Part shown: positions 42,501-54,500 of the stretch, one piece after another | How positions within the stretch are numbered: position 1 is the stretch's first letter | Layout: every line of letters starts with the position of its first letter | NCBI RefSeq assembly: GCF_023856365.1 | Contig: NW_026042720.1 | Coordinates: 1-64,000 of the forward strand | Direction of reading: 5' to 3' | Length of the DNA stretch: 64,000 nt | Origin: Brienomyrus brachyistius | Lineage: Eukaryota > Chordata > Actinopteri > Osteoglossiformes > Mormyridae | The notes under the pieces: model-generated | Told to the model about the DNA's origin: nothing | Seen by the model: the letters and a program-made list of their open reading frames with translations, nothing else | The model's database searches: none | Translations under genes and position numbers: made by a program

Positions 42501-45500
42501 TTGTCAGGGTCAGGCTGCTGGTGGTTTGTCAGGGTCAGGCTGCTGGTGGTTTGTCAGGGTCAGGCTGCTGCTGGTTTGTCTGTGTCAGGCTGCTGCTGCT
42601 TTGTCTGTGTCAGGCTGCTGCTGCTTTGTCTGTGTCAGGCTGCTGCTGCTTTGTCTGTGTCAGGCTGCTGCTGCTTTGTCAGTGTCAGGCTGCTGCTGCT
42701 TTGTCAGTGTCAGGCTGCTGCTGCTTTGTCAGTGTCAGGCTGCTGCTGCTTTGTCAGTGTCAGGCTGCTGCTGCTTTGTCAGTGTCAGGCTGCTGCTGCT
42801 TTGTCAGTGTCAGGCTGCTGCTGCTTTGTCAGTGTCAGGCTGCTGCTGCTTTGTCAGTGTCAGGCTGCTGCTGCTTTGTCAGTGTCAGGCTGCTGCTGCT
42901 TTGTCAGTGTCAGGCTGCTGCTGCTTTGTCAGTGTCAGGCTGCTGCTGCTTTGTCAGTGTCAGGCTGCTGCTGCTTTGTCAGTGTCAGGCTGCTTTGTCA
43001 GTGTCAGGCTGCTTTGTCAGTGTCAGGCTGCTTTGTCAGTGTCAGGCTGCTTTGTCAGTGTCAGGCTGCTTTGTCAGTGTCAGGCTGCTTTGTCAGTGTC
43101 AGGCTGCTTTGTCAGTGTCAGGCTGCTTTGTCAGTGTCAGGCTGCTTTGTCAGTGTCAGGCTGCTTTGTCAGTGTCAGGCTGCTTTGTCAGTGTCAGGCT
43201 GCTTTGTCAGTGTCAGGCTGCTTTGTCAGTGTCAGGCTGCTTTGTCAGTGTCAGGCTGCTTTGTCAGTGTCAGGCTGCTTTGTCAGTGTCAGGCTGCTTT
43301 GTCAGTGTCAGGCTGCTTTGTCAGTGTCAGGCTGCTGCTGGTTTGTCAGGCTGCTGCTGGTTTGTCAGGCTGCTGCTGGTTTGTCAGGCTGCTGCTGGTT
43401 TGTCAGGCTGCTGCTGGTTTGTCAGGCTGCTGCTGGTTTGTCAGGCTGCTGGTGGTTTGTCAGGCGGGTGCTGGTGGTTTGTCAGGCGGGTGCTGGTGGT
43501 TTGTCAGGCGGGTGCTGGTGGTTTGTCAGGCGGGTGCTGGTTTGTCAGGCTGGTGCTGGTTTGTCAGGCTGGTGCTGGTTTGTCAGGCTGGTGCTGGTTT
43601 GTCAGGGTGCTGCTTGTTTGTCAGTGTCAGGCTGCTGCTTGTTTGTCAGTGTCAGGCTGCTGGTTTGTCAGTGTCAGGCTGCTGCTTTGTCAGTGTCAGG
43701 CTGCTGCTTTGTCAGGCTGCTGCTGGTTTGTCAGGGTGCTGCTTTGTCAGGGTGCTGCTTTGTCAGGGTGCTTTGTCAGTGTCAGGCTGCTGCCGGTTTG
43801 TCAGGCTGCTGCCGGTTTGTCAGGCTGCTGCCGGTTTGTCAGGCTGCTGCCGGTTTGTCAGGCTGCTGCCGGTTTGTCAGGCTGCTGCCGGTTTGTCAGG
43901 CTGCTGCCGGTTTGTCAGGCTGCTGCTGGTTTGTCAGTGTCAGGCTGCTGCTGGTTTGTCAGTGTCAGGCTGCTGCTGCTTTGTCAGGGTGCTGCTGCTT
44001 TGTCAGGGTGCTGCTTGTTTGTCAGGGTGCTGCTGGTTTGTCAGGGTGCTGCTGGTTTGTCAGGGTGCTGCTGGTTTGTCAGGCTGCTGCTGGTTTGTCA
44101 GGCTGCTGCTGGTTTGTCAGGCTGCTGCTTGTTTGTCAGGGTGCTGCTTGTTTGTCAGGGTGCTGCTTGTTTGTCAGGGTGCTGCTGGTTTGTCAGGGTG
44201 CTGCTGGTTTGTCAGGGTGCTGCTGGTTTGTCAGGGTGCTGCTGGTTTGTCAGGGTGCTGCTGGTTTGTCAGGGTGCTGCTGGTTTGTCAGGGTGCTGCT
44301 GGTTTGTCAGGGTGCTGCTGGTTTGTCAGGGTGCTGCTGGTTTGTCAGGGTGCTGCTGGTTTGTCAGGGTGCTGCTGGTTTGTCAGGGTGCTGCTGGTTT
44401 GTCAGTGTCAGGCTGCTGCTGGTTTGTCAGTGTCAGGCTGCTGCTGGTTTGTCAGGCGGCTGCTGGTTTGTCAGGCTGCTGCTGGTTTGTCAGGCTGCTG
44501 CTGGTTTGTCAGGGTGCTGCTGGTTTGTCAGGGTGCTGCTGGTTTGTCAGGGTGCTGCTGGTTTGTCAGGGTGCTGCTGGTTTGTCAGGCTGGTGCTGGT
44601 TTGTCAGGGTCAGGCTGGTGCTGGTTTGTCAGGGTCAGGCTGGTGCTGGTTTGTCAGGGTCAGGCTGGTGCTGGTTTGTCAGGGTCAGGCTGGTGCTGGT
44701 TTGTCAGTGTCAGGCTGGTGCTGGTTTGTCAGTGTCAGGCTGCTGCTTGTTTGTCAGGGTGCTGGTTTGTCAGTGTCAGGGTGCTGCTTGTTTGTCAGGG
44801 TGCTGCTTGTTTGTCAGGCTGCTGCTTGTTTGTCAGGCTGCTGCTGGTTTGTCAGGCTGCTGCTGGTTTGTCAGGCTGCTGCTGGTTTGTCAGGCTGCTG
44901 CTGGTTTGTCAGGCTGCTGCTGGTTTGTCAGGCTGCTGCTGGTTTGTCAGGCTGCTGCTGGTTTGTCAGGCTGCTGCTGGTTTGTCAGGCTGCTGCTGGT
45001 TTGTCAGGCTGCTGCTGGTTTGTCAGGCTGGTGCTGGTTTGTCAGGCTGGTGCTGGTTTGTCAGGCTGGTGCTGGTTTGTCAGGCTGGTGCTGGTTTGTC
45101 AGTGTCAGGCTGCTGCTGCTTTGTCAGGGTGCTGCTTGTTTGTCAGGGTGCTGCTTGTTTGTCAGGGTGCTGCTTGTTTGTCAGTGTCAGGCTGCTGCTT
45201 GTTTGTCAGTGTCAGGCTGCTGGTTTGTCAGGGTGCTGCTTGTTTGTCAGTGTCAGGCTGCTTGTTTGTCAGGCTGCTGGTTTGTCAGGCTGCTGGTTTG
45301 TCAGGCTGCTGGTTTGTCAGGCTGCTGCTTTGTCAGGCTGCTGCTTTGTCAGGCTGCTGCTTTGTCAGGCTGCTGCTTTGTCAGGCTGCTGCTTTGTCAG
45401 GCTGCTGCTTTGTCAGGGTCAGGCTGCTGGTTTGTCAGGGTCAGGCTGCTGGTTTGTCAGGGTCAGGCTGCTGGTTTGTCAGGGTCAGGCTGCTGGTTTG

Positions 45501-48500
45501 TCAGGGTCAGGCTGCTGCTTTGTCAGGGTCAGGCTGCTGCTTTGTCAGTGTCAGGCTGCTGCTTTGTCAGTGTCAGGCTGCTGCTGCTTTGTCAGTGTCA
45601 GGCTGCTGCTGCTTTGTCAGTGTCAGGCTGCTGCTGCTTTGTCAGTGTCAGGCTGCTGCTGCTTTGTCAGTGTCAGGCTGCTGCTGCTTTGTCAGTGTCA
45701 GGCTGCTGCTGCTTTGTCAGTGTCAGGCTGCTGCTGCTTTGTCAGTGTCAGGCTGCTGCTGCTTTGTCAGTGTCAGGCTGCTTTGTCAGTGTCAGGCTGC
45801 TTTGTCAGTGTCAGGCTGCTTTGTCAGGGTGCTGCTGCTTTGTCAGGGTGCTGCTGCTTTGTCAGGGTGCTGCTGCTTTGTCAGGGTGCTGCTGGTTTGT
45901 CAGGCTGCTGCTTGTTTGTCAGGCTGCTGCTTGTTTGTCAGGCTGCTGCTTGTTTGTCAGGCTGCTGCTTGTTTGTCAGGCTGCTGCTTGTTTGTCAGGC
46001 TGCTGCTTGTTTGTCAGGGTGCTGCTTGTTTGTCAGGGTGCTGCTTGTTTGTCAGGGTGCTGCTTGTTTGTCAGGGTGCTGCTTGTTTGTCAGGGGGCTG
46101 CTGGTTTGTCAGGGGGCTGCTGGTTTGTCAGGGTGCTGCTGGTTTGTCAGGGGGCTGCTGGTTTGTCAGGGGGCTGCTGGTTTGTCAGGGGGCTGCTGGT
46201 TTGTCAGGGGGCTGCTGGTTTGTCAGGCTGCTGGTTTGTCAGGCTGCTGGTTTGTCAGGCTGCTGGTTTGTCAGGCTGCTGGTTTGTCAGGCTGCTGCTT
46301 TGTCAGGCTGCTGCTTTGTCAGGCTGCTGCTTTGTCAGGCTGCTGCTTTGTCAGGGTCAGGCTGCTGCTTTGTCAGGGTCAGGCTGCTGCTTTGTCAGTG
46401 TCAGGCTGCTGCTTTGTCAGGGTCAGGCTGCTGCTTTGTCAGGGTCAGGCTGCTGCTTTGTCAGGGTCAGGCTGCTGCTTTGTCAGGGTCAGGCTGCTGC
46501 TTTGTCAGTGTCAGGCTGCTGCTGGTTTGTCAGTGTCAGGCTGCTGCTGGTTTGTCAGGGTGCTGGTTTGTCAGGGTGCTGCTTTGTCAGGGTGCTGCTT
46601 TGTCAGGGTCAGGCTGCTGCTTTGTCAGGGTGCTGGTTTGTCAGGGTCAGGCTGCTGCTTTGTCAGGGTGCTGCTGGTTTGTCAGTGTCAGGCTGCTGCT
46701 GGTTTGTCAGTGTCAGGCTGCTGCTGGTTTGTCAGTGTCAGGCTGCTGCTGGTTTGTCAGTGTCAGGCTGCTGCTGGTTTGTCAGTGTCAGGGTGCTGCT
46801 TTGTCAGGGTGCTGCTTTGTCAGGGTGCTTTGTCAGTGTCAGGCTGCTGCTGGTTTGTCAGGCTGCTGCTGGTTTGTCAGGCTGCTGCTGGTTTGTCAGG
46901 CTGCTGCTGGTTTGTCAGTGTCAGGCTGCTGCTGCTTTGTCAGGGTGCAGCTTTGTCAGGCTGCTGCTTTGTCAGGCTGCTGCTTTGTCAGGCTGCTGGT
47001 TTGTCAGGCTGCTGCTGGTTTGTCAGGCTGCTGCTGCTTTGTCAGGCTGCTGCTGCTTTGTCAGGCTGCTGCTGCTTTGTCAGGCTGCTGCTGCTTTGTC
47101 AGGCTGCTGCTGCTTTGTCAGGCTGCTGCTGCTTTGTCAGGCTGCTGCTGCTTTGTCAGTGTCAGGCTGCTGCTGCTTTGTCAGTGTCAGGCTGCTGCTG
47201 CTTTGTCAGTGTCAGGCTGCTGCTGCTTTGTCAGTGTCAGGCTGCTGCTGCTTTGTCAGTGTCAGGCTGCTGCTGCTTTGTCAGTGTCAGGGTGCTGCTG
47301 CTTTGTCAGTGTCAGGCTGCTGCTGGTTTGTCAGGGTCAGGCTGCTGCTGGTTTGTCAGGGTCAGGCTGCTGCTGGTTTGTCAGGGTCAGGCTGCTGCTG
47401 GTTTGTCAGGGTCAGGCTGCTGCTGGTTTGTCAGGGTCAGGCTGCTGCTGGTTTGTCAGGGTCAGGCTGCTGCTTGTTTGTCAGTGTCAGGGTGCTGCTT
47501 GTTTGTCAGTGTCAGGGTGCTGCTTGTTTGTCAGTGTCAGGGTGCTGCTTGTTTGTCAGTGTCAGGGTGCTGCTTGTTTGTCAGTGTCAGGGTGCTGCTT
47601 GTTTGTCAGTGTCAGGGTGCTGCTTGTTTGTCAGTGTCAGGGTGCTGCTTGTTTGTCAGTGTCAGGGTGCTGCTTGTTTGTCAGTGTCAGGGTGCTGCTT
47701 GTTTGTCAGTGTCAGGGTGCTGCTTGTTTGTCAGTGTCAGGGTGCTGCTTGTTTGTCAGGGTGCTGCTTGTTTGTCAGGCTGCTGCTTTGTCAGGCTGCT
47801 GCTTTGTCAGGCTGCTGCTTTGTCAGGCTGCTGCTTTGTCAGGCTGCTGCTTTGTCAGGCTGCTGCTTTGTCAGGCTGCTGCTTTGTCAGGCTGCTGCTT
47901 TGTCAGGCTGCTGCTTTGTCAGGCTGCTGCTTTGTCAGGCTGCTGCTGCTTTGTCAGGCTGCTGCTGCTTTGTCAGGCTGCTGCTGCTTTGTCAGGCTGC
48001 TGCTGCTTTGTCAGGCTGCTGCTGCTTTGTCAGTGTCAGGCTGCTGCTGCTTTGTCAGTGTCAGGCTGCTGCTGCTTTGTCAGGGTGCTGCTTTGTCAGG
48101 GTGCTGCTTTGTCAGTGTCAGGCTGCTTTGTCAGTGTCAGGCTGCTGCTTTGTCAGGGTGCTGCTGCTTTGTCAGTGTCAGGGTGCTGCTGGTTTGTCAG
48201 GCTGCTGCTGGTTTGTCAGGCTGCTGCTTGTTTGTCAGGGTGCTGCTGGTTTGTCAGGCTGCTGGTTTGTCAGGCTGCTGGTTTGTCAGGCTGCTGGTTT
48301 GTCAGGCTGCTGGTTTGTCAGGCTGCTGGTTTGTCAGGCTGCTGGTTTGTCAGGGTCAGGCTGCTGCTTTGTCAGGGTGCTGGTTTGTCAGGGTGCTGCT
48401 TTGTCAGGGTGCTGCTTTGTCAGGCTGCTGCTTTGTCAGGCTGCTGCTTTGTCAGGCTGCTGCTTTGTCAGTGTCAGGCTGCTGCTTTGTCAGGGTCAGG

Positions 48501-51500
48501 CTGCTGCTTTGTCAGTGTCAGGCTGCTGCTTTGTCAGGGTGCTGGTTTGTCAGGGTCAGGCTGCTGCTTTGTCAGGGTGCTGGTTTGTCAGGGTGCTGCT
48601 GGTTTGTCAGTGTCAGGCTGCTGCTGGTTTGTCAGTGTCAGGCTGCTGCTGGTTTGTCAGTGTCAGGCTGCTGCTGGTTTGTCAGGCTGCTGCTGGTTTG
48701 TCAGGCTGCTGCTGGTTTGTCAGGCTGCTGCTGGTTTGTCAGGCTGCTGCTGGTTTGTCAGGCTGCTGCTGGTTTGTCAGGCTGCTGGTTTGTCAGGCTG
48801 CTGGTTTGTCAGGCTGCTGGTTTGTCAGGGTGCTGGTTTGTCAGTGTCAGGGTGCTGCTTTGTCAGTGTCAGGGTGCTGCTTTGTCAGTGTCAGGGTGCT
48901 GCTTTGTCAGGGTCAGGCTGCTGCTGGTTTGTCAGGCTGCTGCTGGTTTGTCAGGCTGCTGCTGGTTTGTCAGGCTGCTGCTGGTTTGTCAGTGTCAGGC
49001 TGCTGCTGGTTTGTCAGGGTCAGGCTGCTGCTGGTTTGTCAGGGTCAGGCTGCTGCTGGTTTGTCAGGGTCAGGCTGCTGCTGGTTTGTCAGGCTGCTGC
49101 TGGTTTGTCAGGCTGCTGCTTGTTTGTCAGGCTGCTGCTTGTTTGTCAGGCTGCTGCTTGTTTGTCAGGCTGCTGCTTGTTTGTCAGGCTGCTGCTTGTT
49201 TGTCAGGGTGCTGCTGGTTTGTCAGGCTGCTGCTGCTTTGTCAGGCTGCTGCTGCTTTGTCAGGGTGCTGCTGCTTTGTCAGGGTGCTGCTGCTTTGTCA
49301 GGGTGCTGCTGCTTTGTCAGGGTGCTTTGTCAGTGTCAGGCTGCTGCTGGTTTGTCAGGCTGCTGCTGGTTTGTCAGGCTGCTGCTGGTTTGTCAGGCTG
49401 CTGCTGGTTTGTCAGGCTGCTGCTGGTTTGTCAGGCTGCTGCTGGTTTGTCAGTGTCAGGCTGCTGCTGGTTTGTCAGTGTCAGGCTGCTGCTGCTTTGT
49501 CAGTGTCAGGCTGCTGCTGCTTTGTCAGTGTCAGGCTGCTGCTGCTTTGTCAGTGTCAGGCTGCTGCTGCTTTGTCAGGGTGCTGCTTGTTTGTCAGGGT
49601 GCTGCTGGTTTGTCAGGGTGCTGCTGGTTTGTCAGGGTGCTGCTGGTTTGTCAGGCTGCTGCTGGTTTGTCAGGCTGCTGCTGGTTTGTCAGGCTGCTGC
49701 TGGTTTGTCAGGCTGCTGCTGGTTTGTCAGGCTGCTGCTTGTTTGTCAGGCTGCTGCTTGTTTGTCAGGGTGCTGCTTGTTTGTCAGGGTGCTGCTTGTT
49801 TGTCAGGGTGCTGCTTGTTTGTCAGGGTGCTGCTGGTTTGTCAGGGTGCTGCTGGTTTGTCAGGCTGCTGCTGGTTTGTCAGGCTGCTGCTGGTTTGTCA
49901 GGCTGCTGCTTGTTTGTCAGGCTGCTGCTTGTTTGTCAGGCTGCTGCTTGTTTGTCAGGCTGCTGCTTGTTTGTCAGGCTGCTGCTTGTTTGTCAGGCTG
50001 CTGCTTGTTTGTCAGGGTGCTGCTTGTTTGTCAGGGTGCTGCTTGTTTGTCAGGGTGCTGCTTTGTCAGGGTCCTGCTGCTGGTTTGTCAGGCTGCTGCT
50101 GGTTTGTCAGGCTGCTGCTGGTTTGTCAGGCTGCTGCTGGTTTGTCAGGCTGCTGCTGGTTTGTCAGGCTGCTGCTGGTTTGTCAGGCTGCTGCTGGCTT
50201 GTCAGGCTGCTGCTGGTTTGTCAGGCTGCTGCTGGTTTGTCAGGCTGCTGCTGGTTTGTCAGGCTGCTGCTGGTTTGTCAGGCTGCTGCTGGTTTGTCAG
50301 GCTGCTGCTGGTTTGTCAGGGTCAGGCTGCTGCTGGTTTGTCAGGGTCAGGCTGCTGCTGGTTTGTCAGGGTCAGGCTGCTGCTGGTTTGTCAGGGTCAG
50401 GCTGCTGCTGGTTTGTCAGGGTCAGGCTGCTGCTGGTTTGTCAGGGTCAGGCTGCTGCTGGTTTGTCAGGGTCAGGCTGCTGCTGGTTTGTCAGGGTCAG
50501 GCTGCTGCTGGTTTGTCAGGGTCAGGCTGCTGCTGGTTTGTCAGGGTCAGGCTGCTGCTGGTTTGTCAGGGTCAGGCTGCTGCTGGTTTGTCAGGGTCAG
50601 GCTGGTGCTGGTTTGTCAGGGTCAGGCTGGTGCTGGTTTGTCAGGGTCAGGCTGGTGCTGGTTTGTCAGGGTCAGGCGGGTGCTGGTTTGTCAGGGTCAG
50701 GCGGGTGCTGGTTTGTCAGGGTCAGGCGGGTGCTGGTTTGTCAGGGTCAGGCGGGTGCTGGTTTGTCAGGCGGGTGCTGGTTTGTCAGGCGGGTGCTGGT
50801 TTGTCAGGCGGGTGCTGGTTTGTCAGTGTCGTGCTGCTGGTTTGTCAGTGTCGTGCTGCTGGTTTGTCAGTGTCGTGCTGCTGGTTTGTCAGTGTCGTGC
50901 TGCTGGTTTGTCAGGGTGCTGCTTGTTTGTCAGGGTGCTGCTTGTTTGTCAGGGTGCTGCTTGTTTGTCAGGGTGCTGCTTGTTTGTCAGGGTGCTGCTT
51001 GTTTGTCAGGGTGCTGCTTGTTTGTCAGGGTGCTGCTTGTTTGTCAGGGTGCTGCTTGTTTGTCAGGGTGCTGCTTGTTTGTCAGGGTGCTGCTTGTTTG
51101 TCAGGGTGCTGCTTGTTTGTCAGGGTGCTGCTGCTTGTTTGTCAGGGTGCTGCTGCTGGTTTGTCAGGGTGCTGCTGCTGGTTTGTCAGGCTGCTGCTGC
51201 TGGTTTGTCAGGCTGCTGCTGCTGGTTTGTCAGGCTGCTGCTGCTTTGTCAGGCTGCTGCTGCTTTGTCAGGCTGCTGCTGCTTTGTCAGGCTGCTGCTG
51301 CTTTGTCAGGCTGCTGCTGCTTTGTCAGGCTGCTGCTGCTTTGTCAGGCTGCTGCTGCTTTGTCAGGCTGCTGCTGGTTTGTCAGGCTGCTGCTGGTTTG
51401 TCAGGCTGCTGCTGGTTTGTCAGGCTGCTGCTGGTTTGTCAGTGTCAGGCTGCTGCTGGTTTGTCAGTGTCAGGCTGCTGCTGGTTTGTCAGTGTCAGGC

Positions 51501-54500
51501 TGCTGCTGGTTTGTCAGTGTCAGGCTGCTGCTGGTTTGTCAGTGTCAGGCTGCTGCTGGTTTGTCAGTGTCAGGCTGCTGCTGGTTTGTCAGGCTGCTGC
51601 TGGTTTGTCAGGGTGCTGCTTGTTTGTCAGGGTGCTGCTTGTTTGTCAGGGTGCTGCTTGTTTGTCAGGGTGCTGCTTGTTTGTCAGGGTGCTGCTTGTT
51701 TGTCAGGCTGCTGCTTGTTTGTCAGGCTGCTGCTGGTTTGTCAGTGTCAGGCTGCTGCTGGTTTGTCAGTGTCAGGCTGCTGCTGGTTTGTCAGTGTCAG
51801 GCTGCTGCTGGTTTGTCAGTGTCAGGCTGCTGCTGGTTTGTCAGTGTCAGGCTGCTGCTGGTTTGTCAGTGTCAGGCTGCTGCTGGTTTGTCAGTGTCAG
51901 GCTGCTGCTGGTTTGTCAGTGTCAGGCTGCTGCTGGTTTGTCAGTGTCAGGCTGCTGCTGGTTTGTCAGTGTCAGGCTGCTGCTGCTTTGTCAGTGTCAG
52001 GCTGCTGCTGCTTTGTCAGTGTCAGGCTGCTGCTGCTTTGTCAGTGTCAGGCTGCTGCTGCTTTGTCAGTGTCAGGCTGCTGCTGCTTTGTCAGTGTCAG
52101 GCTGCTGCTGCTTTGTCAGTGTCAGGCTGCTGCTGCTTTGTCAGTGTCAGGCTGCTGCTGCTTTGTCAGTGTCAGGCTGCTGCTGCTTTGTCAGTGTCAG
52201 GCTGCTGCTGCTTTGTCAGTGTCAGGCTGCTGCTGCTTTGTCAGTGTCAGGCTGCTGCTGCTTTGTCAGTGTCAGGCTGCTGCTGCTTTGTCAGTGTCAG
52301 GCTGCTGCTGCTTTGTCAGTGTCAGGCTGCTGCTGCTTTGTCAGTGTCAGGCTGCTGCTGCTTTGTCAGTGTCAGGCTGCTGCTGCTTTGTCAGTGTCAG
52401 GCTGCTGCTGCTTTGTCAGTGTCAGGCTGCTGCTGCTTTGTCAGTGTCAGGCTGCTGCTGCTTTGTCAGTGTCAGGCTGCTGCTGCTTTGTCAGGCTGCT
52501 GCTGGTTGGTCAGGCTGCTGCTGGTTGGTCAGGCTGCTGCTGGTTTGTCAGGGTGCTGCTGGTTTGTCGTGCTGCTGCTGGTTTGTCGTGCTGCTGCTGG
52601 TTTGTCGTGCTGCTGCTGGTTTGTCGTGCTGCTGCTGCTTTGTCAGGCTGCTGCTGCTTTGTCAGGCTGCTGCTGCTTTGTCAGGCTGCTGCTGCTTTGT
52701 CAGTGTCAGGCTGCTGCTGCTTTGTCAGTGTCAGGCTGCTGCTGCTTTGTCAGTGTCAGGCTGCTGCTGCTTTGTCAGTGTCAGGCTGCTGCTGCTTTGT
52801 CAGTGTCAGGCTGCTGCTTGTTTGTCGTGCTGCTTGTTTGTCAGTGTCAGGGTGCTGCTTGTTTGTCGTGCTGCTTGTTTGTCAGGGTGCTGCTTTGTCA
52901 GGGTGCTGCTGCTTTGTCAGGGTGCTGCTTTGTCAGGGTGCTGCTTTGTCAGGGTGCTGCTGCTTTGTCAGGGTGCTGCTTTGTCAGGGTGCTGCTGCTT
53001 TGTCAGGGTCAGGCTGCTGGTTTGTCAGGCTGCTGCTGCTTTGTCAGGGTCAGGCTGCTGGTTTGTCAGGGTCAGGCTGCTGCTGGTTTGTCAGGGTCAG
53101 GCTGCTGCTGGTTTGTCAGGGTCACGCTGCTGCTGGTTTGTCAGGGTCAGGCTGCTGCTGGTTTGTCAGGGTCAGGCTGCTGCTGGTTTGTCAGTGTCAG
53201 GGTGCTGCTGGTTTGTCAGTGTCAGGCTGCTGCTGCTTTGTCAGTGTCAGGCTGCTTTGTCAGTGTCAGGCTGCTTTGTCAGTGTCAGGCTGCTTTGTCA
53301 GGCTGCTTTGTCAGGCTGCTTTGTCAGTGTCAGGCTGCTTTGTCAGTGTCAGGCTGCTTTGTCAGTGTCAGGCTGCTGCTTTGTCAGGGTGCTGCTGGTT
53401 TGTCAGGGTGCTGCTGGTTTGTCAGGCTGCTGCTGGTTTGTCAGGCTGCTGCTGGTTTGTCAGTGTCAGGGTGCTGCTGGTTTGTCAGGCTGCTGCTTGT
53501 TTGTCAGGGTGCTGCTGGTTTGTCAGGCTGCTGCTGGTTTGTCAGGCTGCTGGTTTGTCAGGCTGCTGGTTTGTCAGTGTCAGGCTGCTGCTTTGTCAGT
53601 GTCAGGCTGCTGCTTTGTCAGTGTCAGGGTGCTGCTTTGTCAGGGTGCTGGTTTGTCAGGGTGCTGCTTTGTCAGGGTGCTGGTTTGTCAGGGTCAGGCT
53701 GCTGCTTTGTCAGGGTGCTGGTTTGTCAGGGTCAGGCTGCTGCTTTGTCAGTGTCAGGCTGCTGCTTTGTCAGTGTCAGGCTGCTGCTTTGTCAGTGTCA
53801 GGCTGCTGCTTTGTCAGGGTCAGGCTGCTGGTTTGTCAGTGTCAGGCTGCTGCTGGTTTGTCAGTGTCAGGCTGCTGCTGGTTTGTCAGTGTCAGGCTGC
53901 TGCTGCTTTGTCAGTGTCAGGCTGCTGCTGCTTTGTCAGTGTCAGGCTGCTGCTGCTTTGTCAGGGTGCTGCTTTGTCAGGGTGCTGCTTTGTCAGGGTG
54001 CTGCTTTGTCAGGGTGCTGCTTTGTCAGGGTGCTGCTTTGTCAGGGTGCTGCTTTGTCAGGGTCAGGCTGCTGCTTTGTCAGTGTCAGGCTGCTGCTTTG
54101 TCAGTGTCAGGCTGCTGCTTTGTCAGTGTCAGGCTGCTGCTTTGTCAGTGTCAGGCTGCTGCTTTGTCAGGGTCAGGCTGCTGCTTTGTCAGTGTCAGGC
54201 TGCTGCTTTGTCAGGGTCAGGCTGCTGCTTTGTCAGGGTGCTGCTGGTTTGTCAGTGTCAGGCTGCTGCTGGTTTGTCAGTGTCAGGCTGCTGCTGGTTT
54301 GTCAGGCTGCTGCTGGTTTGTCAGGCTGCTGCTGGTTTGTCAGGCTGCTGCTGGTTTGTCAGGCTGCTGCTGGTTTGTCAGGCTGCTGGTTTGTCAGGCT
54401 GCTGGTTTGTCAGGCTGCTGGTTTGTCAGGCTGCTGGTTTGTCAGGCTGCTGGTTTGTCAGTGTCAGGGTGCTGCTTTGTCAGTGTCAGGGTGCTGCTTT